Below are positions 5,415 through 10,820 of a stretch of DNA of 10,820 nt, one piece after another. Source of the DNA: Lachnospiraceae bacterium UBA4260. Lineage in GTDB: Bacteria > Bacillota > Clostridia > Lachnospirales > Lachnospiraceae. The DNA is taken from assembly GCA_002395235.1 (NCBI GenBank), contig DGWK01000034.1:33651-44470 (forward strand), written 5' to 3'. How positions within the stretch are numbered: the first letter of the stretch is position 1; every line of letters starts with the position of its first letter. The notes beneath the pieces are model-generated. The model did no database searches. It was not told the origin of the DNA and saw only the letters and a program-made list of their open reading frames with translations. The translations under genes were made by a program, and so were the position numbers.

Positions 5415-8045
5415 GTGTTTAACAACCTCAAAGGCAATACAAAGAAAGCAGTGATAACAGCGGTCTCGCTGGTCCTTGTGGGCGCGATCATCGCGGGGAT
5501 CGCGGCGGCGGTGCGCTCGACCACTTCTTCAACGGTGGCAGTGGTGCCGGTCGCCGACCTCAATTACGGCAATTATCTGGACTGGCAGAACAGCGTGACC
5601 GGCATGATCACCACGGAGGCCGAGCAGAATGTCTATCTGTCCGACACGGAGAAGGTGGAGGAAGTGCTGGTGCAGGAAGGGCAGGCCGTCCACAAAGGCG
5701 ACGTGCTCCTTCGCTACGACACCAGGGGCACCGAGCTCCGGCTCGAGAAGGAAAAGCTCCATCGTGAGAAAATAGAGCTGGCGATCACGGTCGCCAAGGA
5801 AAATATCAAGACGCTGGAGAATACTTCACCGACTTCCGACGGGGGAGATTTTGACCTTTCCTGGGATTTCGGCGAATTTGACCAGGTGGACACACTCAGC
5901 AAGGCGCAGGTGCACGAGCACATCCTCAAGGCAGACGCAAAGCCTGTCAGTGACGATCCTCAGGACATCTTCCTGGGATCGGAGGAAACGCCCTATGTCT
6001 TTCTGTGCAAGGGCGAATCGGTCGTGATCACCAGGGACTTTATCAAAAAATGGCAGAAAGAGGCGGCAAAGAAAAAGGCAAAACATCTCTACATAGCTCT
6101 GCAGGTCAGAGACAGCGCCCAGGCGCTGCAGAAAGCGTGGATCACGGATGTCATGCTTCTGGATCCTCTGTACGACATCGAAGTGGACACGGCGACGGGA
6201 AAAACAAGCTATGCCGCCATGAACAAGCCGGAAGAACTGGCGCAGCTTCTGAGGAAGATCCTGACGGATGTCCCGGAGGAGGAGCGCGGCGCATGGCTGG
6301 CGGCTCTCATGGATAAGCTCCTGATTACACCGGAATCCGATAAAAAGGAAGAGCAGCTGGCGGAGCGCGGAGCGCTGCTTGCGGGGATGCTTGGCGAGCT
6401 GTGTGGGAATGACCTTTACAAGGAGAATTTTGCGGCCGAGTTTGCGGCTGCGGCGGCCCTCATGGACGGGGAGACGCTCTCCCTCATGTTTGAGAGCCTC
6501 TCGGAGAACCTGACAACGGAGCAGGTCGAAGGGATCGACGTGGATTCACTGGCCGCTATGCTGACGATGCTCCTGGAAAACGCCTCGGAGGAACAGATCA
6601 AGGCGATCGACCCGGTGGTGCTGTCCGCATTTCTGCAGAAGCTCACGGCGGAGCAGATCGCGGAGCTGGATCCGGAGGTCATTTCGGCGATCCTGTCCGG
6701 GTTAAGTACGGAGCAGATTCAGGGGCTGGATGATGCGTTCCTGGTCAGACTCTTTAATGAGATGACGCCGGAACAGATCGGCGGGCTGGATGCGAGTGAG
6801 ATGAAGCAATTTTTTGACAGGCTCACAGAAGAACAGCTCAAGATGCTGATCGAGGAAAGACGTGACGATATCGAGAGACTGCTGAAAGAGGCAGAGGAGG
6901 CTCAGAAGCAGGAAGAGGCCGGCGGCAAGCCGGGAGAAGGCTCCTCAGCTGCGGGATCAGGAGATTCCGGCAGCAGTGCGCAGGGCGGCGCAGACGACGC
7001 CGGTAAGACCGACGGCGGAAACACCGGTGACGCCGGCAAGACCGACGGTGGAAATACCGGAGAGGCAGACACCGGAGACGGCGGAAATGCGGGAGATTCC
7101 GGAAATGCTGACGATCCCGGCTCACAGGAAGGTGCCGGGACCACCCCTGAGCCGCAGAATGAGCCTGAAGAGCCGGCACAGGTGCCTGAGGAGGAGCAGG
7201 CGCAGGATGAGAACGCAGCCGGCGGAGAGTCGGTTCCCATGACAGCCCCGGCGCCCGGCACAGGTACGGGGACAGGATCGGGAAGCCAGATCCTGTCGGG
7301 CGATATCAGCTACACGAGTGATGAGCTGACAAAAGCAAGACGGGAAGCCCAGAATAAGCTCAGAGACCTGGAGGTGGACCTCAAGGAGTCTGAGATCAAG
7401 ATCGAGAAAGCCCAGAACGCGCTGGATAAGGGCGTGGTCACCGCAAACATGGACGGCGTCATCAAGACGGTCGGAGATCCGGAGGCGCCGCCGACGGACG
7501 GAAGCGCTTTTATCACGGTCTCCGGGACAGAGGGACTCTATGTCAAGAGCGGCGTCAAAGAGAGCAAGCTGGGAACGATCAAGGAAGGAGACACCGTCAT
7601 GGTGACTTCCTGGCGGTACGGCGGGCAGTATGAGGCGCAGATCAAGAGCATTTCTCCTTATCCCGACAGCACGGGCATGTTTGACGGCAGCGGCACGGAA
7701 ACCTATTATCCCTTTACGGCCGTCGTGAACGACCGGAACGCCCAGATGACGAACGGCGAGTGGGTCGAGGTCTCTTACACGTCTTCCGTTGGCAGTGGGA
7801 CGAGCAATACTTTGACAGTGCTGAAAGCTTTTGTCAGAGAAGAAGGCAGCAAAAAATATGTCTATAAGCGGGATGAAAACGGAAAGCTCACGAAGCAGTA
7901 CATCATCACCGGGACGCTGAGCGATAACGGATATGAAGTACTGGACGGGCTGAGCGCGAGCGACTGGGTCGCGTTCCCTTACGGCAAAACTGTGAAAGAG
8001 GGGGCGAAGACCAGGGAGGCGACGCTGAGAGAGCTGTATGAGTGA
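5415..8045 (+). CDS. Second HlyD/MacA-type adaptor, with a ~500-residue insertion of helical repeats and low-complexity linker
   Basis: An 876-residue adaptor starting at GTG (GGAGGAG at 5400-5406, eight bases upstream). One membrane anchor spans residues 11-33. Barrel-sandwich half 1 is at 70-104 (VEEVLVQEGQAVHKGDVLLR) and the first hairpin helix at 105-135. An insertion then fills about 136-632: a globular-looking stretch (about 145-300, including PYVFLCKGESVVITRDFI), an Ala/Leu-rich helical stretch (300-365), six repeats of the LTxEQIxxLD type (366-490), and a Gly/Asp/Thr then Pro/Glu-rich linker (503-625). The second hairpin helix is at 634-670, barrel-sandwich half 2 at 671-704 (DKGVVTANMDGVIKTV), beta-barrel at 706-745 and membrane-proximal domain to the end. 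Ordinary MacA-like adaptors are about 370-450 residues. The insertion is at the hairpin tip, which in Gram-negative pumps contacts TolC; here, with no outer membrane, it may reach into the wall or bind substrate or partner (inference). Confidence 0.85.
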   Translation: MFNNLKGNTKKAVITAVSLVLVGAIIAGIAAAVRSTTSSTVAVVPVADLNYGNYLDWQNSVTGMITTEAEQNVYLSDTEKVEEVLVQEGQAVHKGDVLLRYDTRGTELRLEKEKLHREKIELAITVAKENIKTLENTSPTSDGGDFDLSWDFGEFDQVDTLSKAQVHEHILKADAKPVSDDPQDIFLGSEETPYVFLCKGESVVITRDFIKKWQKEAAKKKAKHLYIALQVRDSAQALQKAWITDVMLLDPLYDIEVDTATGKTSYAAMNKPEELAQLLRKILTDVPEEERGAWLAALMDKLLITPESDKKEEQLAERGALLAGMLGELCGNDLYKENFAAEFAAAAALMDGETLSLMFESLSENLTTEQVEGIDVDSLAAMLTMLLENASEEQIKAIDPVVLSAFLQKLTAEQIAELDPEVISAILSGLSTEQIQGLDDAFLVRLFNEMTPEQIGGLDASEMKQFFDRLTEEQLKMLIEERRDDIERLLKEAEEAQKQEEAGGKPGEGSSAAGSGDSGSSAQGGADDAGKTDGGNTGDAGKTDGGNTGEADTGDGGNAGDSGNADDPGSQEGAGTTPEPQNEPEEPAQVPEEEQAQDENAAGGESVPMTAPAPGTGTGTGSGSQILSGDISYTSDELTKARREAQNKLRDLEVDLKESEIKIEKAQNALDKGVVTANMDGVIKTVGDPEAPPTDGSAFITVSGTEGLYVKSGVKESKLGTIKEGDTVMVTSWRYGGQYEAQIKSISPYPDSTGMFDGSGTETYYPFTAVVNDRNAQMTNGEWVEVSYTSSVGSGTSNTLTVLKAFVREEGSKKYVYKRDENGKLTKQYIITGTLSDNGYEVLDGLSASDWVAFPYGKTVKEGAKTREATLRELYE
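6510..6884 (+). repeat. Six ~20-residue helical repeats inside the second adaptor
   Basis: Glu-Gln pairs recur at residues 369, 393, 413, 433, 453 and 473 of the adaptor: one 24-residue step, then four of exactly 20. Consensus is L-T-x-E-Q-I-x-x-L-D-P-x-hydrophobic-x-x-hydrophobic-L; one full unit is LTAEQIAELDPEVISAILSG. The last unit runs into a charged helix (residues 475-500). The pattern suggests stacked helix-turn-helix pairs forming a solenoid or rod. The units have diverged at nucleotide level, so this is an old, selected protein repeat. Confidence 0.85.
6996..7061 (+). repeat. 33-bp direct tandem repeat in the Gly-rich linker
   Basis: Two adjacent copies (6996-7028 and 7029-7061) encode DAGKTDGGNTG twice, residues 528-538 and 539-549. 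The four base differences I count (at positions 9, 24, 30 and 33 of the unit) are all silent, so the peptide is exactly conserved while the DNA drifted. It lies in the low-complexity linker between the helical repeats and the second hairpin helix. Confidence 0.9.
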
Positions 8046-8053
8046 GAGGGGGC

Positions 8054-8070
8054 GGCTCGCAGGGCGAGCC
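8054..8070 (+). repeat. 17-base intergenic hairpin, copy 4
   Basis: GGCTCGC-AGG-GCGAGCC is a perfect 7-bp stem with a 3-base loop, 8 bases after the second adaptor's stop. A T-run (8078-8083) lies seven bases downstream, too far for a canonical terminator, and the permease gene follows; it could weakly attenuate or protect mRNA. Same geometry as copies 1-3. Confidence 0.6.
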
Positions 8071-8113
8071 TTAAATCTTTTTTGATCCGTGGACAGACAT
8101 GAGGAGTACGGAC

Positions 8114-9373
8114 ATGAGCGAAAATATAAGGCTTGCGCTGAAAGGAATCTGGTCACATAAGCTGAGATCTTTTCTGACCATGCTGGGTGTGATCATCGGT
8201 ATTGCATCGATCATCGCCATCGTCTCAACGATCAAGGGGACGAATGAGCAGATCATGCAGAATCTGATCGGCGCAGGAAATAATAACGTGACGATCTCTC
8301 TGCGGCAGGGAGAATCGGAATACTGGATGGATGCGGGGATGCCGGGCAATGTGATTCCCGTCACGGATTCGCAGGTCGAAGAAATCCGTGAACTGAACGG
8401 AGTGGCCGACGCGTCTTTCTACCTCAAGAGAAAATACGCGTCCGAGATCACGGCGGGCGTCAATGCTCTTACGGGAGGAAGTCTCTTCGGAGTGGATTCC
8501 CACTACTTATCGACAGTCGGATACATCGTTTACCGGGGAAGGCCTTTTGTGGAATCGGATTATAAGAAATTCCGCAAAGTGGCGCTTCTGGATGAGAAGG
8601 CCGCACAGCTTTTGTTTCCCGGGAAAGACCCGGTCGGGCGGACGGTTGACCTTCTGGGAGAACCCTTCATTGTGGTGGGACTGATCAGAAAGGCGGACAA
8701 TTTCCAGCCGGTGATCGAGACGATTAAGGATTATGAGACATACACCCGGGAGGAATACGGGATGGTCCTGATCCCCGACGCGGACTGGCCGATCCTGTAC
8801 AACTACGATGAGCCGCAGGACTGCGTTGTGAGGGCCGTATCTACGGAAAAGATGAGTGATGTGGGCAGGCAGGTCGAACAGATCATGAAAAGATCTGTCG
8901 GCGGCAGCAGCTCGGGAGAAGACGCGATCACCTATAAGGCAGAGGATCTTCTGGAGAAGGCGCGCAACAAGCAGGAACTGGCCAACAGCACCAACAGCCT
9001 GCTGATCTGGATCGCCAGTATCGCTCTTCTGGTCGGCGGAATCGGCGTCATGAACATCATGCTGGTCTCTGTGACAGAGAGAACAAATGAGATCGGACTC
9101 AAAAAGGCCCTCGGGGCAAGAAACAGCCGGATTCTGGCCCAGTTTCTTACCGAGGCTGTGGTGCTCACAAGCCTGGGCGGCATCATGGGCGTCATATCGG
9201 GCATCATTCTGGCGGAAGTGATCTCCAAGGCAGCCGGCACGCCGGTCGCGATCAGCATACCTGCCATCATATTGAGTGTGCTGTTCTCGATGGCCATCGG
9301 CGTGATCTTCGGGTTTCTGCCGTCCGTTAAGGCGGCTAATCTTAATCCTATTGATGCGCTTAGGAGAGAATAA
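8114..9373 (+). CDS. MacB-type ABC transporter permease (FtsX fold)
   Basis: A 419-residue inner-membrane subunit that couples ATP hydrolysis by the upstream ATPase to movements of the extracytoplasmic adaptor assembly. The N-terminal amphipathic stretch and TM1 (residues 20-40, TMLGVIIGIASIIAIVS) are followed by a large extracytoplasmic MacB_PCD domain (about 41-290). The C-terminal FtsX domain has three TM segments (296-320, 346-370, 379-402), the hallmark GGIGVMNIMLVSVTERTNEI, the coupling-helix stretch GLKKALGARNSRI, and the ending AANLNPIDALRRE. I start it at ATG 8114 because GAGGAG (8101-8106) lies seven bases upstream; the in-frame ATG at 8099 has no ribosome site and would add only RSTD-type residues. 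Four TMs and no fused ATPase match Gram-positive MacB homologues. It closes the exporter operon; the export substrate is unknown. Confidence 0.95.
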   Translation: MSENIRLALKGIWSHKLRSFLTMLGVIIGIASIIAIVSTIKGTNEQIMQNLIGAGNNNVTISLRQGESEYWMDAGMPGNVIPVTDSQVEEIRELNGVADASFYLKRKYASEITAGVNALTGGSLFGVDSHYLSTVGYIVYRGRPFVESDYKKFRKVALLDEKAAQLLFPGKDPVGRTVDLLGEPFIVVGLIRKADNFQPVIETIKDYETYTREEYGMVLIPDADWPILYNYDEPQDCVVRAVSTEKMSDVGRQVEQIMKRSVGGSSSGEDAITYKAEDLLEKARNKQELANSTNSLLIWIASIALLVGGIGVMNIMLVSVTERTNEIGLKKALGARNSRILAQFLTEAVVLTSLGGIMGVISGIILAEVISKAAGTPVAISIPAIILSVLFSMAIGVIFGFLPSVKAANLNPIDALRRE

Positions 9374-9382
9374 TTTGATATG

Positions 9383-9413
9383 GTGTGTCAAGGGGACGTA
9401 TCAGGTGACACAC
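9383..9413 (+). repeat. REP-like palindrome after the exporter operon
   Basis: Arms GTGTGTCA (9383-9390) and TGACACAC (9406-9413) pair perfectly around a 15-base loop that begins AGGGGACG. From memory, GTGTCA-GGGGACGG-...-TGACAC palindromes are scattered through Firmicutes genomes and often flank REP-associated transposase genes. No transposase is present here, so this would be a stand-alone, degenerate copy. Confidence 0.55.
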
Positions 9414-9423
9414 TGCTGATCAG

Positions 9424-9451
9424 GTGCCGCAGGAGGTATGTCCTGCGGCAC
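9424..9451 (+). other. 11-bp perfect hairpin in the 3' untranslated region
   Basis: GTGCCGCAGGA (9424-9434) pairs with TCCTGCGGCAC (9441-9451) around the loop GGTATG. A short GTTTT follows ten bases later. It may act as an accessory terminator or 3' stability hairpin ahead of the main terminator at 9472-9500. Confidence 0.6.
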
Positions 9452-9471
9452 ACCCTGCGAGTTTTGCACAC

Positions 9472-9500
9472 AAAAAACCGGACTCCAAAGTCCGGTTTTT
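9472..9500. terminator. Bidirectional intrinsic terminator between convergent operons
   Basis: AAAAACCGGACT (9473-9484) pairs perfectly with AGTCCGGTTTTT (9489-9500), loop CCAA. Read on the + strand it ends in a T-run for the exporter operon; read on the - strand the A-run at 9472-9477 becomes the T-run for metF, whose stop is 48 bases away. Confidence 0.92.
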
Positions 9501-9547
9501 GCTGTAAAATCATGTTAGCATCACCTGGAATCGCAGATGATCCGGTA

Positions 9548-10411
9548 TCACAGAATTCCTTTCAGATTGTTAAGAATTCCTGCGGCGACTTCAGGCTTAT
9601 TCATTGTATAGACATGGATATGTCCGCAGCCGTTGGCAATCAGATCAATAATCTGGTGGGAGGCGTACAGGATTCCTGCCTGCTGCATAGCCTCGGGAGA
9701 GTCCCCGAAGCGGTCCGCCAGAGCGGTGAGCTCGGGCGGGATCACACAGCCGGAAAGCTGGATCGAGCGCTCCATCTGACGGCGGCTGGTGACGGGCATG
9801 ATACCGGCAAGGATCGGAACGGTGACGCCCGCTTCTCTGAGACGATAGAGGTAATTGTAATAGATTGAGTTGTTGAAGAACATCTGCGTTGTCAGAAAGT
9901 CGCAGCCTGCGTCCACTTTTTCTTTGATGTGCCTGATGTCCTCATCTTTATTGAAGGCGTCAGGATGTTTCTCGGGGTAGCAGGCACCTCCGATGCAGGC
10001 CTCCGGATAGTCTTTTCGGATTTCCTCGACAAGCTGTATGGCGTGTTCGTAGTAGCGGGGGCTGGGAAAATCCATCCCGGCCGGGATGTCGCCTCTGAGA
10101 GCGAGTATGTTTTGTATTCCTGCCTCTTTTATTCTGGCAATCTGCTCGTGGACACTGTCTCTGGTTGAACTGATGCAGGTAAGGTGGGCCATAGAAGCCA
10201 CTCCTTCTTCCATAATATCCTGTGAGATCTCGACAGTGTAGCGGCTGGTGCCGCCGCCTGCTCCATAAGTACAGCTGACGAAGGCGGGCTTCAGACGGGC
10301 GATCTCACGTACAGTGGCGCGCACGGAATCAAGCTTAACATCGGATTTGGGAGGAAATACCTCCATGGAAATGGTTATCGGTTCAGATTTAAGGATTTCG
10401 CTGATCTTCAT
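9548..10411 (-). CDS. metF: 5,10-methylenetetrahydrofolate reductase
   Basis: FAD-dependent cytoplasmic enzyme that reduces methylene-THF to 5-methyl-THF, the methyl donor for methionine synthesis (and part of folate C1 flow in acetogenic clostridia). The 287-residue TIM-barrel matches the 296-residue E. coli MetF in size. Signature stretches: ISMEVFPPK with the catalytic Glu17 (E. coli Glu28), FVSCTYGAGGGTSRYT, LTCISSTRDS, NILALRGD with Asp108 (E. coli Asp120), GGACYPEKHP, and FLTTQMFFN with Gln176 (E. coli Gln183). I choose the ATG at 10411-10409 because GGAG lies seven bases upstream; the longer frame from 10459 adds 16 unconserved residues and begins within the putative operator. It is the only gene of its transcript in view, convergent with the exporter operon. 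No partner such as MetV is visible. Confidence 0.96.
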   Translation of the reverse strand: MKISEILKSEPITISMEVFPPKSDVKLDSVRATVREIARLKPAFVSCTYGAGGGTSRYTVEISQDIMEEGVASMAHLTCISSTRDSVHEQIARIKEAGIQNILALRGDIPAGMDFPSPRYYEHAIQLVEEIRKDYPEACIGGACYPEKHPDAFNKDEDIRHIKEKVDAGCDFLTTQMFFNNSIYYNYLYRLREAGVTVPILAGIMPVTSRRQMERSIQLSGCVIPPELTALADRFGDSPEAMQQAGILYASHQIIDLIANGCGHIHVYTMNKPEVAAGILNNLKGIL

Positions 10412-10458
10412 AATAATTCTCCATTCCGCCGCCACTATTCGACGGCACAATACTTTCA

Positions 10459-10478
10459 TGTTAAAGTACGCTTTAACA
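10459..10478. promoter_or_regulatory. Perfect palindrome, candidate operator of metF
   Basis: TGTTAAAG (10459-10466) and CTTTAACA (10471-10478) are perfect inverted repeats around TACG. The site lies 3-22 bases downstream of the predicted metF transcription start (about 10481, - strand) and 48 bases before its ATG, where a bound repressor would block initiation. A short 5' UTR hairpin is the alternative. I do not recognise the regulator. Confidence 0.6.
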
Positions 10479-10487
10479 CTTTGACAC

Positions 10488-10496
10488 AGTATATCA
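10488..10496 (-). promoter_or_regulatory. Extended -10 promoter element of metF
   Basis: Reading the - strand, TGATATACT contains TGn directly ahead of TATACT (one mismatch to TATAAT), the extended -10 form, which tolerates a poor -35; indeed no TTGACA-like hexamer sits 16-18 bases upstream. Transcription would begin near 10481. Confidence 0.5.
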
Positions 10497-10530
10497 TAGA
10501 AGTATTAAGGATGCCAGTAAGGAGATTCTT

Positions 10531-10820
10531 CTATCGCGTAAGCCGGAGGGACCGACGAACAGGAAATATTCTTATCTCGTCGGTGTGCCGATAGTAAGTG
10601 CCGGGCTGGTTATAGCCAGAGGAGCCCGACGAAAAGTAATTATTTTCCATATCGTATGGCTGAGCAGGGCAAGTGCCGGGCTGGTTCTGGTCAGGGGTGA
10701 CCGACGAATAAGAATTATTTTCCATATCGTATGGCTGAGCAGAGCAAGTGCCAGACTGGTTCCGGCCGGAGGAGCCCGACGAACAAGAATTATTATCCAT
10801 ATCGTATGGCTGAGCAGGGA
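10531..10820 (-). CDS. Hypothetical Tyr/Asn/Gln/Ser-rich 25-residue-repeat protein, C-terminal end (5' end outside window)
   Basis: The - strand frame is open from the right edge to a TAG at 10531-10533. It is built of 25-residue units such as AQPYDMENNSYSSVTPD...NQPGTC, rich in Asn, Gln, Ser, Tyr, Pro and Gly with scattered Cys. The in-frame ATG at 10800 is inside a repeat, so the true start is probably upstream. After the last good unit the protein ends in a basic, unrelated tail (RIFPVRRSLRLTR). Comparing with the preceding units, the final copy is about one base shorter, so a single-base deletion may have shifted the frame; the restored frame would end ...PAYAIEESPYWHP at 10505. Similar polar tracts are known at the N-termini of small membrane proteins of Firmicutes, but no membrane domain follows here. 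It could be a decayed gene; coding is moderately supported because the frame stays open through all units. Confidence 0.4.
   Translation of the reverse strand, partial: PAQPYDMDNNSCSSGSSGRNQSGTCSAQPYDMENNSYSSVTPDQNQPGTCPAQPYDMENNYFSSGSSGYNQPGTYYRHTDEIRIFPVRRSLRLTR
10598..10820. repeat. 75-bp tandem direct repeats (three copies, last cut by the window edge)
   Basis: Units at 10598-10672, 10673-10747 and 10748-10820 (73 bases visible). All share CCATATCGTATGGCTGAGCA and GTGCC at the same phase; a degenerate partial unit precedes them at about 10539-10597. Unit length is a multiple of three, consistent with a coded 25-residue repeat. Confidence 0.93.

Noticed and set aside
8054..8083. Hairpin plus T-run as an intrinsic terminator before the permease
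   Set aside because: The T-run begins seven bases after the stem and the permease clearly belongs to the operon.
8099..8113. Upstream ATG for the permease
   Set aside because: No ribosome site precedes it, whereas GAGGAG is correctly spaced before ATG 8114.
7122..8156. 344-codon open frame on the - strand
   Set aside because: Antisense shadow of the second adaptor; no recognisable motif.
10412..10459. Upstream ATG for metF (10459)
   Set aside because: The extra 16 residues are unconserved in character, and the start falls inside the palindrome and near the predicted transcription start; the ATG at 10411 has GGAG at good spacing.
10481..10594. + strand promoter (TTGACA, 16 bases, TATTAA) driving a 27-codon ORF from ATG 10511
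   Set aside because: No ribosome site at a workable distance, and the ORF ends within degenerate repeat sequence; the promoter match may be chance in AT-rich DNA.
10598..10820. CRISPR array
   Set aside because: Repeats are contiguous 75-bp units with no unique spacers.

Overview
The window reads as chromosome of a Gram-positive anaerobe of class Clostridia, most likely a Lachnospiraceae-type gut bacterium. This is inferred from the gene families, moderate GC, strong AGGAGG-like ribosome binding sites, two GTG starts and a MacB-type exporter built for a single membrane. It contains three transcription blocks and one partial gene at the right edge. I found no rRNA, tRNA, CRISPR array or transposase gene.

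Block 1 (1-3004, + strand): the 3' part of glycogen branching enzyme glgB, a DtxR/MntR-family metal-responsive regulator, a C39-like papain-fold protein that appears to have lost its catalytic Cys and His, and a cyclophilin-type peptidyl-prolyl isomerase. Gaps are 12-54 bases, so they are probably co-transcribed, and the block ends at a strong intrinsic terminator (2963-3004). The second and third gaps each hold a 17-base hairpin (7-bp stem, 3-base loop), and a third hairpin follows the isomerase gene.

Block 2 (about 3100-9500, + strand): an exporter operon of the MacAB type. The order is membrane-fusion adaptor (485 aa), ABC ATPase (227 aa), a second adaptor (876 aa), and FtsX/MacB-fold permease (419 aa). 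The second adaptor is the most unusual object here. Its barrel-sandwich domain and coiled-coil hairpin are interrupted by about 500 residues: an acidic/mixed segment, six helical repeats of about 20 residues (L-T-x-E-Q-I-x-x-L-D), and a Gly/Asp/Thr- then Pro/Glu-rich linker. Two adaptors for one ATPase/permease pair suggests a heteromeric adaptor ring. The operon is preceded by two tiny ORFs and followed by a REP-like palindrome, an 11-bp hairpin and a bidirectional terminator.

Block 3 (9548-10496, - strand): metF (5,10-methylenetetrahydrofolate reductase), convergent with the exporter operon. It has an extended -10 promoter and a perfect 8+8 palindrome placed like an operator just downstream of the predicted transcription start.

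Right edge (10531-10820): tandem 75-bp repeats encoding, on the - strand, the C-terminal end of a Tyr/Asn/Gln/Ser-rich 25-residue-repeat protein that runs out of the window. The last repeat is degenerate and appears frameshifted.
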